Part shown: positions 37,445 through 45,667 of the stretch, one piece after another
Layout of the letters: every line of letters starts with the position of its first letter
Numbering within the stretch: the first letter of the stretch is position 1
NCBI GenBank assembly: GCA_965208815.1
Contig: OZ242357.1
Span: forward strand, 1,550,001-1,614,000
Reading direction: 5' to 3'
Length of the DNA: 64,000 bases
From: Bin55 sp009840545
GTDB lineage: Bacteria > Pseudomonadota > Gammaproteobacteria > Pseudomonadales > Azotimanducaceae
Program-made: the position numbers and the translations under genes
The notes under the pieces: model-generated
Told to the model about the DNA's origin: nothing
The model's database searches: none
The model's input: only the letters and a program-made list of their open reading frames with translations

Positions 37445-39144
37445 CCTTGATATCCGGTTAAGGTCTGCAGAGGTCGGATTCTAGATCATTCCATCCAACG
37501 CCAGATAGTTTTTGCTCTTGAATGGGACGAGGATGCCGCCACGAACGCCGAGTGTGCGCGAGAGTCGACGGGGAACCGCATATTTCGGCGCGACTGCGCG
37601 TTGGCGCGCTGGTTTTGCGAGTTTTGGGACGAACCGATTCGCGGAAGAGCGGAACTCTTCGCCGGTACGTGGAACATGTCGCCGCTACGTCAGTCTCGAT
37701 GTCGCCCGACGCGGCGCTCAGCTTGCGACGGTCTCCCCGAAGCTGTCCGCGGCATGAAGCAGCCAGGCCAGCTCCCAGTTCGAGCGCGCGAAGTTCAGAT
37801 ACAGACGACGGCCGGTGCGCACCAGCACGGCCACCGTGCGCATCAGGTGCCGGATGACGTAGCCGAGGCTGCGGCTCCGCGCCTCCTTGGGCAGCATGCG
37901 GTGCTGGACGGCCCGCACCAGCAGCTGGGCGATCAGGGCGCACTCGTAGTACGCCTGGTTCGCCCGGAACCCCATGCAGCGGGGATGGTGCAGGTTCATC
38001 TCCCGCAGCGGGCCCTTGAACGCGTTCTCCTGCCCCTGCTTGCCGCGATGGCGGAGCACCAGCTCCTTCAGGTCGAGATCGTCGCGCGACACCAGGATCA
38101 CGGTGTGCCGCGGAAACAGCAGCCGCTCCCCGCCGACCACTTCCTGGCGCACCACCACGTAGGTCTGCATGTTGCGCCACCGCGTCGGGCGATGCGTGAT
38201 CAGCGCCGCCCTCTCGTGCTCGTTGATCTCCTCCCAGTCCGCGTCCTCCAGCACCTGTGCCGCCGCGTCCAGGATCGGTCGCTTGGCGACCTCCGAGGTC
38301 ACGCTGACCGAGTAGTCCCAGCCCCGGTCCTCGAAGTGCTCCACCACGTCCCTGCGGTAGTAGGCGTTGTCCATGCGCCCCCACACCGGAACGCCCGCCA
38401 GCAGCGGCTCGACGTCGCGCTCCACCTGCTCGAGCCAGCCGTGGGCGGGATGGGTGTTGCCCGGCCGAAGACGACCGCTCACCTGGACGTGCCCGACGAA
38501 GGCGGCCGCCAGCTGGTAGCCGGTCTCCCCCTGGTAGTCCCTGGCCGCCCCCTCGAAGCGTCCGCCCCGCACCTCGATCTGCGTGGAGTCCAGAAACAGC
38601 GGCACGTAGCCCAGCTCGTCGAGAAAGTGCCGCGCCATCCCCGGAACCACCTCCTGCGCCATCTTGCGGCCCACCGCCCGCAGCGCGGCGACGTCCGTAT
38701 CCTCGAAGCGGGCCAGATGCTCCCCCACCCGGCGAGGGCTCGGACGCTCCGTGAGACCCAGCAGCTCGCACGCCGTCCGGTCCCATCCCAGAACCTCCAG
38801 ATCCGACAGGGCACCGTTCCCCAGGGCCAGCGAGGCGATCAGCGACCATGTCCGCTCGGCGTCCGGAACCCCCCGTCGCCGTCGCTTCAGAGAGCGCAGA
38901 GAAGAGAGCGCGCGAAACAGATCCAGTCGACGCGCCATGCGCGAAAGAAAGCACAGCCCGCCCGATCCCGTGAGATGGTGATTGCTGAAATCGACCTCGA
39001 CGCGACGGGGATTTGTTATCATGCTCATACGCCTCCGGTGCGCACCTGACAGGTGAGTTGTTTGTGTAACGCTATTTTAGCGAAACGACCTGTTATGAGC
39101 GCGCCGGATTTTCTTTGGCAATTTCGCTTAACCGGATATCAAGG
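37445..39144 (-). mobile_element. Complete IS1380-family element
   Basis: 1700 bp bounded by perfect 18-bp inverted repeats CCTTGATATCCGGTTAAG (37445-37462 and, inverted, 39127-39144). The flanks share aaccaac directly outside both ends (37438-37444 and 39145-39151), consistent with a target duplication, perhaps partly by chance since 4-5 bp is usual. GC-rich compared with the host. It carries a single transposase gene and appears complete. It lies between genes and disrupts none. Confidence 0.93.
37718..39028 (-). CDS. IS1380-family transposase
   Basis: 436 aa, full length for the family. The N-terminus has the typical GSGGLCFLSRMARRLDL, followed by the DDE core with VPLFLDSTQIEV (first D), GRMDNAYYRRDVVEHF (second D) and the GKQGQENAFKGP region with the catalytic Glu. 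Codon use is strongly GC-biased and unlike the neighbours, so the element came from another genome. The long open frames in other phases across 37.4-39 kb are composition artefacts. Confidence 0.93.
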   Translation of the reverse strand: MSMITNPRRVEVDFSNHHLTGSGGLCFLSRMARRLDLFRALSSLRSLKRRRRGVPDAERTWSLIASLALGNGALSDLEVLGWDRTACELLGLTERPSPRRVGEHLARFEDTDVAALRAVGRKMAQEVVPGMARHFLDELGYVPLFLDSTQIEVRGGRFEGAARDYQGETGYQLAAAFVGHVQVSGRLRPGNTHPAHGWLEQVERDVEPLLAGVPVWGRMDNAYYRRDVVEHFEDRGWDYSVSVTSEVAKRPILDAAAQVLEDADWEEINEHERAALITHRPTRWRNMQTYVVVRQEVVGGERLLFPRHTVILVSRDDLDLKELVLRHRGKQGQENAFKGPLREMNLHHPRCMGFRANQAYYECALIAQLLVRAVQHRMLPKEARSRSLGYVIRHLMRTVAVLVRTGRRLYLNFARSNWELAWLLHAADSFGETVAS

Positions 39145-39269
39145 AACCAACAAGAGAAAACGTACGATGAGAATACAATTGATAGATGCATATTGCGAAC
39201 GCTAACCTTGCATTGAGTAACGCTGGCAGGCATAGTTGTTAGGCTGCCAACTCGTCGTATCTAACAACA

Positions 39270-39881
39270 ATGAAGCGCTCAATAAAGGTTCAAGTTAGCT
39301 ACGAACCATTCTTCAAATACTGGTGTGTGATTGCGATTGTCGGTTTCACGTCCGACCCGACCACAAGTTTGAAAGCAGAAACGTTGGAGGGTGAGGAAGA
39401 GTAGTACGGACTGGAGGAACTGCGAGAATTTCTTGAAAATGCTCCCAAACCAATTCGAACTGACCCCAACATTACTACTTTTGTGCATGGAATGGGCTAT
39501 TGGGTGCCTCCCGAACCTCTGACCTACCAAGGTGATCAGGAGCGTCAGCAAGCCAAGTGGAAACGTGCTTTGAAACAATGCGTTCCCGTAAGCACGAATT
39601 CTGCTCTTACGACAGAATGCGTGGCTGCTTTGTCAGAGTATTTCCATAAAGAACTCATTTGGAAGTACAACGGACTGTATTACTACTCTGATCGCATGGG
39701 ATTTCTGCGTACCACATATAACAAAGTGAGCCGTAGACACTATGAACTTCCATATGGAAACGACGATTACTCAATGGAACAGGTTCCTAGGTGGGGAGAC
39801 ATCTTTGATGGTCGTTTGGAGCAGAGAGATGCGCTGTTCTCGAAACTGTGCAAAGATTCCCAATGTATGGGATTGGGCTAG
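39270..39881 (+). pseudogene. Unknown protein gene with in-frame amber codon
   Basis: An ATG at 39270-39272 opens a frame with a short hydrophobic stretch (FFKYWCVIAIVGF). It is interrupted by TAG at 39402-39404 and then continues in the same frame to 39881 (GLEELREFLENAPKPI, MGYWVPPEPLTYQGD, LYYYSDRMGFL). Without the amber codon the product would be 203 aa. The stretch after it is clearly protein-like and could also start at GTG 39483. I do not recognise the family. A nonsense mutation is more likely than read-through. Confidence 0.55.
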
Positions 39882-39916
39882 GAAAGTGGCTTTCCTAGCC
39901 CAAAACGAGAAACTCT

Positions 39917-41638
39917 TTACTCCCCTTCCCCAGCCATGGGATGCGGAAACAGTGGCAACTTGGGCTTAGCGCCGCCCGCTTCGCGCAAGGACAGATCTTC
40001 AAACAAGAGCGATGGAGTAACAATTGTCGCGAAATTCAATCCACCGGTCGATAGAGAGACGTCGTAAGTCACTCGATCCTCCGAGACAGCGATGATGTCC
40101 TTGAAGAAGGAGTCAACAAAGTTTGAGACCATCATCGGCAAGACTGGCACTTCAGTGCCGTCGGGATACAACTTGATAACGTCAAGAGCTGGAGGACCTC
40201 CAGATTGGAATGGTGATGAACCGAACGGATCCAATTGTGCGTCGCGAGGATTCATGATCTTTCGCAGAACGAGTCCATATTCGAGCCCGTATTCGTCAGC
40301 TAGCGTCAAGAGTTCGTCATTCAACTCTTCATCTGACATTCCTTCCTTTGCTTCGATAAACAGATTTCCCGGGGAAGGTGTGCCAAAACCCCTACTACTG
40401 CCTGTTGACTTGTCAAAAGACTTGGTTGGTGAACGGGATGTAAGTAACGCCCGAAGCATTCCATTGCTAATCAGTTCTACACGACGAGATGGCATTCCCT
40501 GGTTATCAACGACATAGTGACCAAGAAGAGCTTTTCCTTCAAACTCCGTCAGAGTTGGATCGTTGACAACGGTCAAGAAACGCGGAAATACTCGAGCATT
40601 TACGCGATCTAGAAAGGGATTAGCAAAATTCCGTTGACGTGCCGCGTAGTTGGGATTGCTTGAAGTCCGCGAAGGTGTGGCTCCCAGACGACCAATCAAG
40701 TTTTGGCTTAGGAATTCGGCAGCGGCCTGATCCGCTAAGAGGACTGGTCCGTTGTAGTTATCCAACGCTTCAGCACTTCGAGAAGCAACAAGACGTACCG
40801 CCATCTCCTGACCTGAATCCTTCATGGAGTCAATGTCTGGAAGATCATCGCATGATCGACCGTAGTACGAAACTCCATCACTGATTCCCGCACCATCGAG
40901 TGTTTGGGTTTTTGCGTACATTGAGGCGGTGCACAGTCCGTTTTGGTAGCTATGGAAATTTCCATCCGAGTCGAGATAGAGACGTTTGTTGGTGATGGAA
41001 CTCAATCTTGCGACCGACGCATGCAGATCGGGCATTCCCTGAAACGTCGAAGACAACACCCGAGCGATTTCCGACAAGTCTTGGATGCCTAACGTTTCGT
41101 ACGTATCCTCACCCAAATACATGAAGGGTTCTTCTTCGCTGAAGTCGTTTGGTCGATCGGACTCCGTTTGTTGTTCCAAGGCGGACTTCTTTGCCGCAAG
41201 ATCAGAAACTGCACGTTTATATGCCACATCCGTTGCCAACCAGATGACACGACGCATTTCATCATACGAGCCAGTCAGTGGAACTCGATTGGAGCCACCG
41301 CCAATAAATCCAGCACCAAAATTAACGAAGTTAGTGTTGTCCAGTTCAGGTGATCCAACCCGAACAACCACCGAAAGGAATCGTCCTCTAGACTCGTTTG
41401 ATCCGTTGTGGGCTCCCAAGACATATGTGACACTCTTCGATTTAGTCTCGGATACCGTATAAGCCACAAAGTACGGCGGCGGCTCAAGGTCAAGACGAAG
41501 TTCGTTGAGAGCACGGTCCATCTCGTCCTGCAATGAGCGAAGCAGCGTATCCTCCTCTTCAGACTGAGCATGTACGTTGCCGGCTAGGGTTGCTGACACA
41601 AGAACTAACGTTGCAACCCCGACACTTATCCGATTCAT
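39917..41638 (-). CDS. A4: secreted TldE/PmbA-like protein (type A)
   Basis: Predicted 573 aa. Signal peptide ending VHAQ (residue ~25). Type A marks: PPPYFVAYTVSET, GPVLLADQAAAEFLSQNLIG (no metal motif), VVNDPTLTEFEGKALLGHYV, GMPSRRVELISNGML, STGSSRG, PGNLFIEAKEG and LLFEDLSLREA. Its ATG overlaps the stop of B4 (TAATG, 41636-41640), so it is translated together with an intact zinc-site partner. By analogy with TldE it would be the structural, non-catalytic subunit. Confidence 0.88.
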   Translation of the reverse strand: MNRISVGVATLVLVSATLAGNVHAQSEEEDTLLRSLQDEMDRALNELRLDLEPPPYFVAYTVSETKSKSVTYVLGAHNGSNESRGRFLSVVVRVGSPELDNTNFVNFGAGFIGGGSNRVPLTGSYDEMRRVIWLATDVAYKRAVSDLAAKKSALEQQTESDRPNDFSEEEPFMYLGEDTYETLGIQDLSEIARVLSSTFQGMPDLHASVARLSSITNKRLYLDSDGNFHSYQNGLCTASMYAKTQTLDGAGISDGVSYYGRSCDDLPDIDSMKDSGQEMAVRLVASRSAEALDNYNGPVLLADQAAAEFLSQNLIGRLGATPSRTSSNPNYAARQRNFANPFLDRVNARVFPRFLTVVNDPTLTEFEGKALLGHYVVDNQGMPSRRVELISNGMLRALLTSRSPTKSFDKSTGSSRGFGTPSPGNLFIEAKEGMSDEELNDELLTLADEYGLEYGLVLRKIMNPRDAQLDPFGSSPFQSGGPPALDVIKLYPDGTEVPVLPMMVSNFVDSFFKDIIAVSEDRVTYDVSLSTGGLNFATIVTPSLLFEDLSLREAGGAKPKLPLFPHPMAGEGE

Positions 41639-43350
41639 TAGTGTTCTCCGAAGAGTCGTATCGATTGATCTCCCGGCTTGGAGACCGGAGACGGCAGGAT
41701 CGGCGGAATGTCTCTCGAGGCATCGGCTTTCTGCACTTCAATTTGCGATACAAGTATGGAAGGAGAAACTGCTGACACCGGTACCCATCCTGACTCGGCC
41801 CCGCACATTCCATTGAACACTTGGAAGTCTGTAGCACCTGCTTCAATGCGGCTGAATGTGGTGAGTGGGGTTCCGATTAAATCGACACCTCGTACCAATT
41901 CCTTCCTACCGTCGGAATATATCCGGTACACCATCACAGGAGTGACATTGAACGCGTTGGGCATTGTTCGGCCAGTCATTGTGAATCCACCTGTGATGTC
42001 GTCAAAGTACAGTCCAAACTCTTTGCCTTGTTCTCTGACTCGTTCAAGAAGCAACGCTTCGAGCTCTTCTGGTGAATATGCGTCTGCTACTTCAACGATC
42101 AAATTCGATTGTCGTGCGACTACCGAATTTCCGTAGTTCTTACGTCCGTGACCATTCGAAACCGGATACCCCTCGATTGGAGACCGGGACATCAGGAATC
42201 CTTTGAGGATTCCATTTTCTATGGCGACAACGCGCTGACCTCTAACTCCTTCATTGTCATACATGTAGGTGCCAGATAGTTCGACATTCGCATACGTCTT
42301 GATATTTGGATCGAAAATTACTGAGAAACTCTCAGGTAGAACCTGTTGACCGATTTGCTTTCGGAAGGTCTGTCCTTCGTCTACTCCTTTCTGTCGGTGC
42401 CCTTCGAGACGGTGACCAAGTATTTCGTGAAAGAACACGCCACTTGCACGTCCTGACAGTATGGCTGGACCGGTATAGGGATCTACCAATGGGGCAGTTC
42501 GCAGTTCTTCCAAGTTGTTAATCATGTTGTTAACAGCAAGAAGCACTTTTTCGTCGTCGAGTAACTGTTCTGGCGAATTCGCTTCGAACGTCTTGACGAG
42601 GTTTAAGACCATCCCGTCCTCAGCTTTCGTTGTAGCTTGAATCACCATTCGGTAGAAAGGTCTCGACATCATGATTTTGGAGCCATCAGTGTTGACAAAC
42701 CAGCGAGTCTCAACATCTCCGTTTATGGATGCAGTGTTGTCCTGTACGAACTCTGCTTCGGCGAAAGGCCTTGTGTACTGCTGGATCTTCTCACTCCAAA
42801 GAGATGTATCCGCAACGAGTTCTTCGCGTTCCATGACATACTCAGAGGCAGGTGCTTCCGAGAAATCACCGGACTTGTCGTCGGCCTCAACCGTAGATTG
42901 AACGTCTGACTGAACATTCGTAAATTGAGTTAGTGCCGCTTTGTACTTTGCGTCAGTTCGATACCACAAAATCGCCTTAAGGGCTTCTTCGTTCTCAATA
43001 GCTATAGATGTTGGCGGCTCAAAATTGAAACCGAAACCTCCACCTTGCCTCGGATGAGTATTGTCTAACGAGTAGTCCCCTACTCTTAGGTCAATATCCA
43101 AGTAACGAGAGACGCCGGAAGACTCCGAAGTCACCTCGCCGAACCCACCAACGACGGAGGCTGTCACATCTTCAGTGATTTCGTAGCTTAAGAAATATGG
43201 TGGTACTTCCTGACTTTGTAGTGATTCAAATGCTCGATCCAATTCCTCTTTCATGGTTGTGAGCGTATCGGCGCACACACTGTGTGTCATTAATAGTGCA
43301 AATGCACCGCAAGCTACTGGCATCAAGCAACGGTTAAGTATGTTCTTCAC
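41638..43350 (-). CDS. B4: secreted TldD-like metalloprotease (type B, intact zinc site)
   Basis: Predicted 570 aa. Signal peptide CLMPVACGAFALLMTHSVCA. H308, E309 and H313 in FFHEILGHRLEGH and C516 in NGMCGAESGWVPVSA supply the full TldD-type ligand set. Type B marks include PPYFLSYEITEDV, YMYDNEGVRGQRVVAI, GFLMSRSP, SNGHGRKN, GLYFDDITGGFTMT and GTPLTTFSRIEAG. It is very close to B2 throughout. It leads the B4-A4 pair and is separated from A5 upstream by 256 bases. Predicted periplasmic or exported peptidase. Confidence 0.9.
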   Translation of the reverse strand: MKNILNRCLMPVACGAFALLMTHSVCADTLTTMKEELDRAFESLQSQEVPPYFLSYEITEDVTASVVGGFGEVTSESSGVSRYLDIDLRVGDYSLDNTHPRQGGGFGFNFEPPTSIAIENEEALKAILWYRTDAKYKAALTQFTNVQSDVQSTVEADDKSGDFSEAPASEYVMEREELVADTSLWSEKIQQYTRPFAEAEFVQDNTASINGDVETRWFVNTDGSKIMMSRPFYRMVIQATTKAEDGMVLNLVKTFEANSPEQLLDDEKVLLAVNNMINNLEELRTAPLVDPYTGPAILSGRASGVFFHEILGHRLEGHRQKGVDEGQTFRKQIGQQVLPESFSVIFDPNIKTYANVELSGTYMYDNEGVRGQRVVAIENGILKGFLMSRSPIEGYPVSNGHGRKNYGNSVVARQSNLIVEVADAYSPEELEALLLERVREQGKEFGLYFDDITGGFTMTGRTMPNAFNVTPVMVYRIYSDGRKELVRGVDLIGTPLTTFSRIEAGATDFQVFNGMCGAESGWVPVSAVSPSILVSQIEVQKADASRDIPPILPSPVSKPGDQSIRLFGEH

Positions 43351-43606
43351 GAAGTTTCCTTCCCCCTGAAGTGATTGGCAAACTATGATAACGCACGAAC
43401 TCGATTCGCGAGCCCGTGTGACGGGTAATCCCGATTCATTTCGAAGTTCTTTGTGGAGACCTATTCAAGTACTTCCCAAAGAACTTTCCCGCATGTTCAA
43501 GACTACGAAATCACAATCTGAACAGATCGTTTAAGTGTGAGTTCAGATTGATTCAAACGCAATAACACGGTGATCCGAATTTCTCACTCATTTGAGCTTG
43601 ACTCTC

Positions 43607-45406
43607 CTAGTCCGAGAGAGGATGAGCAATCAACGGCGGTCGGAGCTTTGAGCCCGTCGCCGACCTCAACGTCAGTTCTTCAAAAAGTAACGCAGGTGTG
43701 ACCACGGATATAAAGCTCTGTTGCATAGTGGCAAGTCCACCCATTCCTCCACCACCCAACATTCCCCCAAGCATTCCCATGATGTTCCCTCCAGGAGAAA
43801 GCGCGATGTCAATAGGTTGTCGCTCTTCCGAGCTCGCAACGATGTCTCGATAGTGAGCATCGACAAACTCACTAATGGAAACTGGGAGAACAGATACCTC
43901 CGTACCGTCGGGATAGACTTTCAAGGTTTCCACAGTAGGTAGTACGGCTACATTGCCTCCCATCACTCCTTGCGCTAGCTGCATCATGGTGTCCATATCG
44001 TTGAAATCTAGTTCTCCAACATCCATGATTCGTCGCACTACAAGTGCATACTCCTGACCGTTCTCCTCGGCCAGCATCATCAATTCAGACCGCAGTTCAT
44101 CCGCTGAAACGCCATCATCGGACTCTACGAACAAGTTTCCTGGAACCGGGCCTCCGATTCCTCGGTTGCTCCCTGTCGTACTCTTGGAGGACTTAGTAGG
44201 CGCACGAGTGGAGAGCAACGCTTTGAGAATTCCATTGGAGATGATTTCGGTACGACGGGACGGCATTCCTTCCGAGTCTACGTCATAGCTTCCTAGCAGT
44301 GCCTTGCCATTGAATTGCTTGACTGTTGGATCATTGATCACACTCATTGACCTAGGAAACACTCTTGAGTCAATTCTGTTTTGGAAGGGATTCTCCATGG
44401 ACGCAAACGGATTAAATCCTGCGGCGTCCGAAATGGGTTTGGGAGTATCTGCCAACCGACCGCTCAATGCTTGCGCCACCAATTGAGCAGCAGCTTGGTG
44501 CTCAAAAAGAACAGGTCCTGTGTAGCTATCCAGAGTCTCGGCCGACTTCATGGCAACGAGGTTTTGAGCCATTTCTTCAACCGCCATTGCTAAGTCTTGC
44601 TGTGCAAGATCACTGCAATTTCTTGCATACGCCTGGCTGGCCCTACGGATGGGAACACCTTCAGTAGTCTGAGTCTTTGCTTTTGTGACTGCCGAGCATA
44701 CTCCCAGTTCAAGATCGTGCTGATTACCTTGAGAGTCCATGTAGATACGTCTTGAGAGTACAGAACTTACGGTCGTGGAAGAGTCTTGAATATCGGCATT
44801 GCCTTTGAGCACCGAAGATAACTGCTTAGCAATGTCCGCCAAAAGCTCTTGGTCCTCCGCTGGAAAATGGTCGGAAGAGGAGTAGGTGAATGCTTCTTCC
44901 TCGCTAAAGTCATTGGGACGATCTTCAATGTTTTGCTGCTCGAGTGCAGCTTTCTTACCCGAGAGGTTGCTGACTGCGCTCTTGTACGCACTGTCCGTGG
45001 CAAGCCATACAACACGACGAATCTCGTCGTAGTCGTCAGTAAGAGGAAATGGAGGACCGCCTCCCAATATTCCTCCTAGATCGAAGCCTCCAGACATTGA
45101 GCTGAAGTTCGTGTTGTCCAATTCTGGTGATCCCACCCTAACGACAACACTGAGCACTCGGCTTCTATCTGAATTTGAACTTAGTTGACCTCCCAATGTG
45201 GAAGTTGCAGTAGTAGAACTGACTTCTGTGACGGTATACGACACAAAATAAGGCTTTGGTTCGTTTTCTAGCTGAAGCTCCTCGAGTGAACGAGACATCT
45301 CGTCTTCGAGGGCGGAGAGCAGAACGTCGTCTTGCGTCTCGGCTCCCGCGTGACAAGCGAGAGTCGTGATCAAGATCGCCACCGCCAAGTTCGCAGTTTG
45401 CTTCAT
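43607..45406 (-). CDS. A5: secreted TldE/PmbA-like protein (type A, unpaired)
   Basis: Predicted 599 aa. GGGGA precedes the ATG at good spacing. The signal peptide ends at CHAGA. Type A marks: KPYFVSYTVTEV, GPVLFEHQAAAQLVAQALSG (no metal motif), VINDPTVKQFNGKALLGSYD, GMPSRRTEIISNGIL, STGSNRG and LLFEELTLRSA. It has a Gly/Met-rich insertion near the C-terminus (GMLGGMLGGGGMGGL), absent from A1-A4. Unlike them it has no type B gene directly upstream, so it either shares a B partner from the downstream pair or acts alone. Confidence 0.87.
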   Translation of the reverse strand: MKQTANLAVAILITTLACHAGAETQDDVLLSALEDEMSRSLEELQLENEPKPYFVSYTVTEVSSTTATSTLGGQLSSNSDRSRVLSVVVRVGSPELDNTNFSSMSGGFDLGGILGGGPPFPLTDDYDEIRRVVWLATDSAYKSAVSNLSGKKAALEQQNIEDRPNDFSEEEAFTYSSSDHFPAEDQELLADIAKQLSSVLKGNADIQDSSTTVSSVLSRRIYMDSQGNQHDLELGVCSAVTKAKTQTTEGVPIRRASQAYARNCSDLAQQDLAMAVEEMAQNLVAMKSAETLDSYTGPVLFEHQAAAQLVAQALSGRLADTPKPISDAAGFNPFASMENPFQNRIDSRVFPRSMSVINDPTVKQFNGKALLGSYDVDSEGMPSRRTEIISNGILKALLSTRAPTKSSKSTTGSNRGIGGPVPGNLFVESDDGVSADELRSELMMLAEENGQEYALVVRRIMDVGELDFNDMDTMMQLAQGVMGGNVAVLPTVETLKVYPDGTEVSVLPVSISEFVDAHYRDIVASSEERQPIDIALSPGGNIMGMLGGMLGGGGMGGLATMQQSFISVVTPALLFEELTLRSATGSKLRPPLIAHPLSD

Positions 45407-45667
45407 TTGTTTTTCCCCATTTGATTATTGCACTATCTTCAAGTAGTTAGTCCGGGAAGGCATGGGATAACGTCGTGTGCGACTTTGGACCCTACGACCA
45501 CTACCCACGACAATCTCGTCACCTTAACAGCGCGCACAATTTTACCCGCCGCGAGCCATTCACCTACAAACGCATTCATCAGGGAATTCACTCATCGAGC
45601 CTTGGGAGGCTAGTGCTACTGGACCATGGATACAGATAATGCATAACGTTGCACTGTCTGTCACTTC

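Noticed and set aside
37458..39049. Very long open frames of about 480-500 codons on both strands across the IS1380 element
   Set aside because: High GC removes stop codons in all phases; only 37718-39028 encodes a recognisable transposase.
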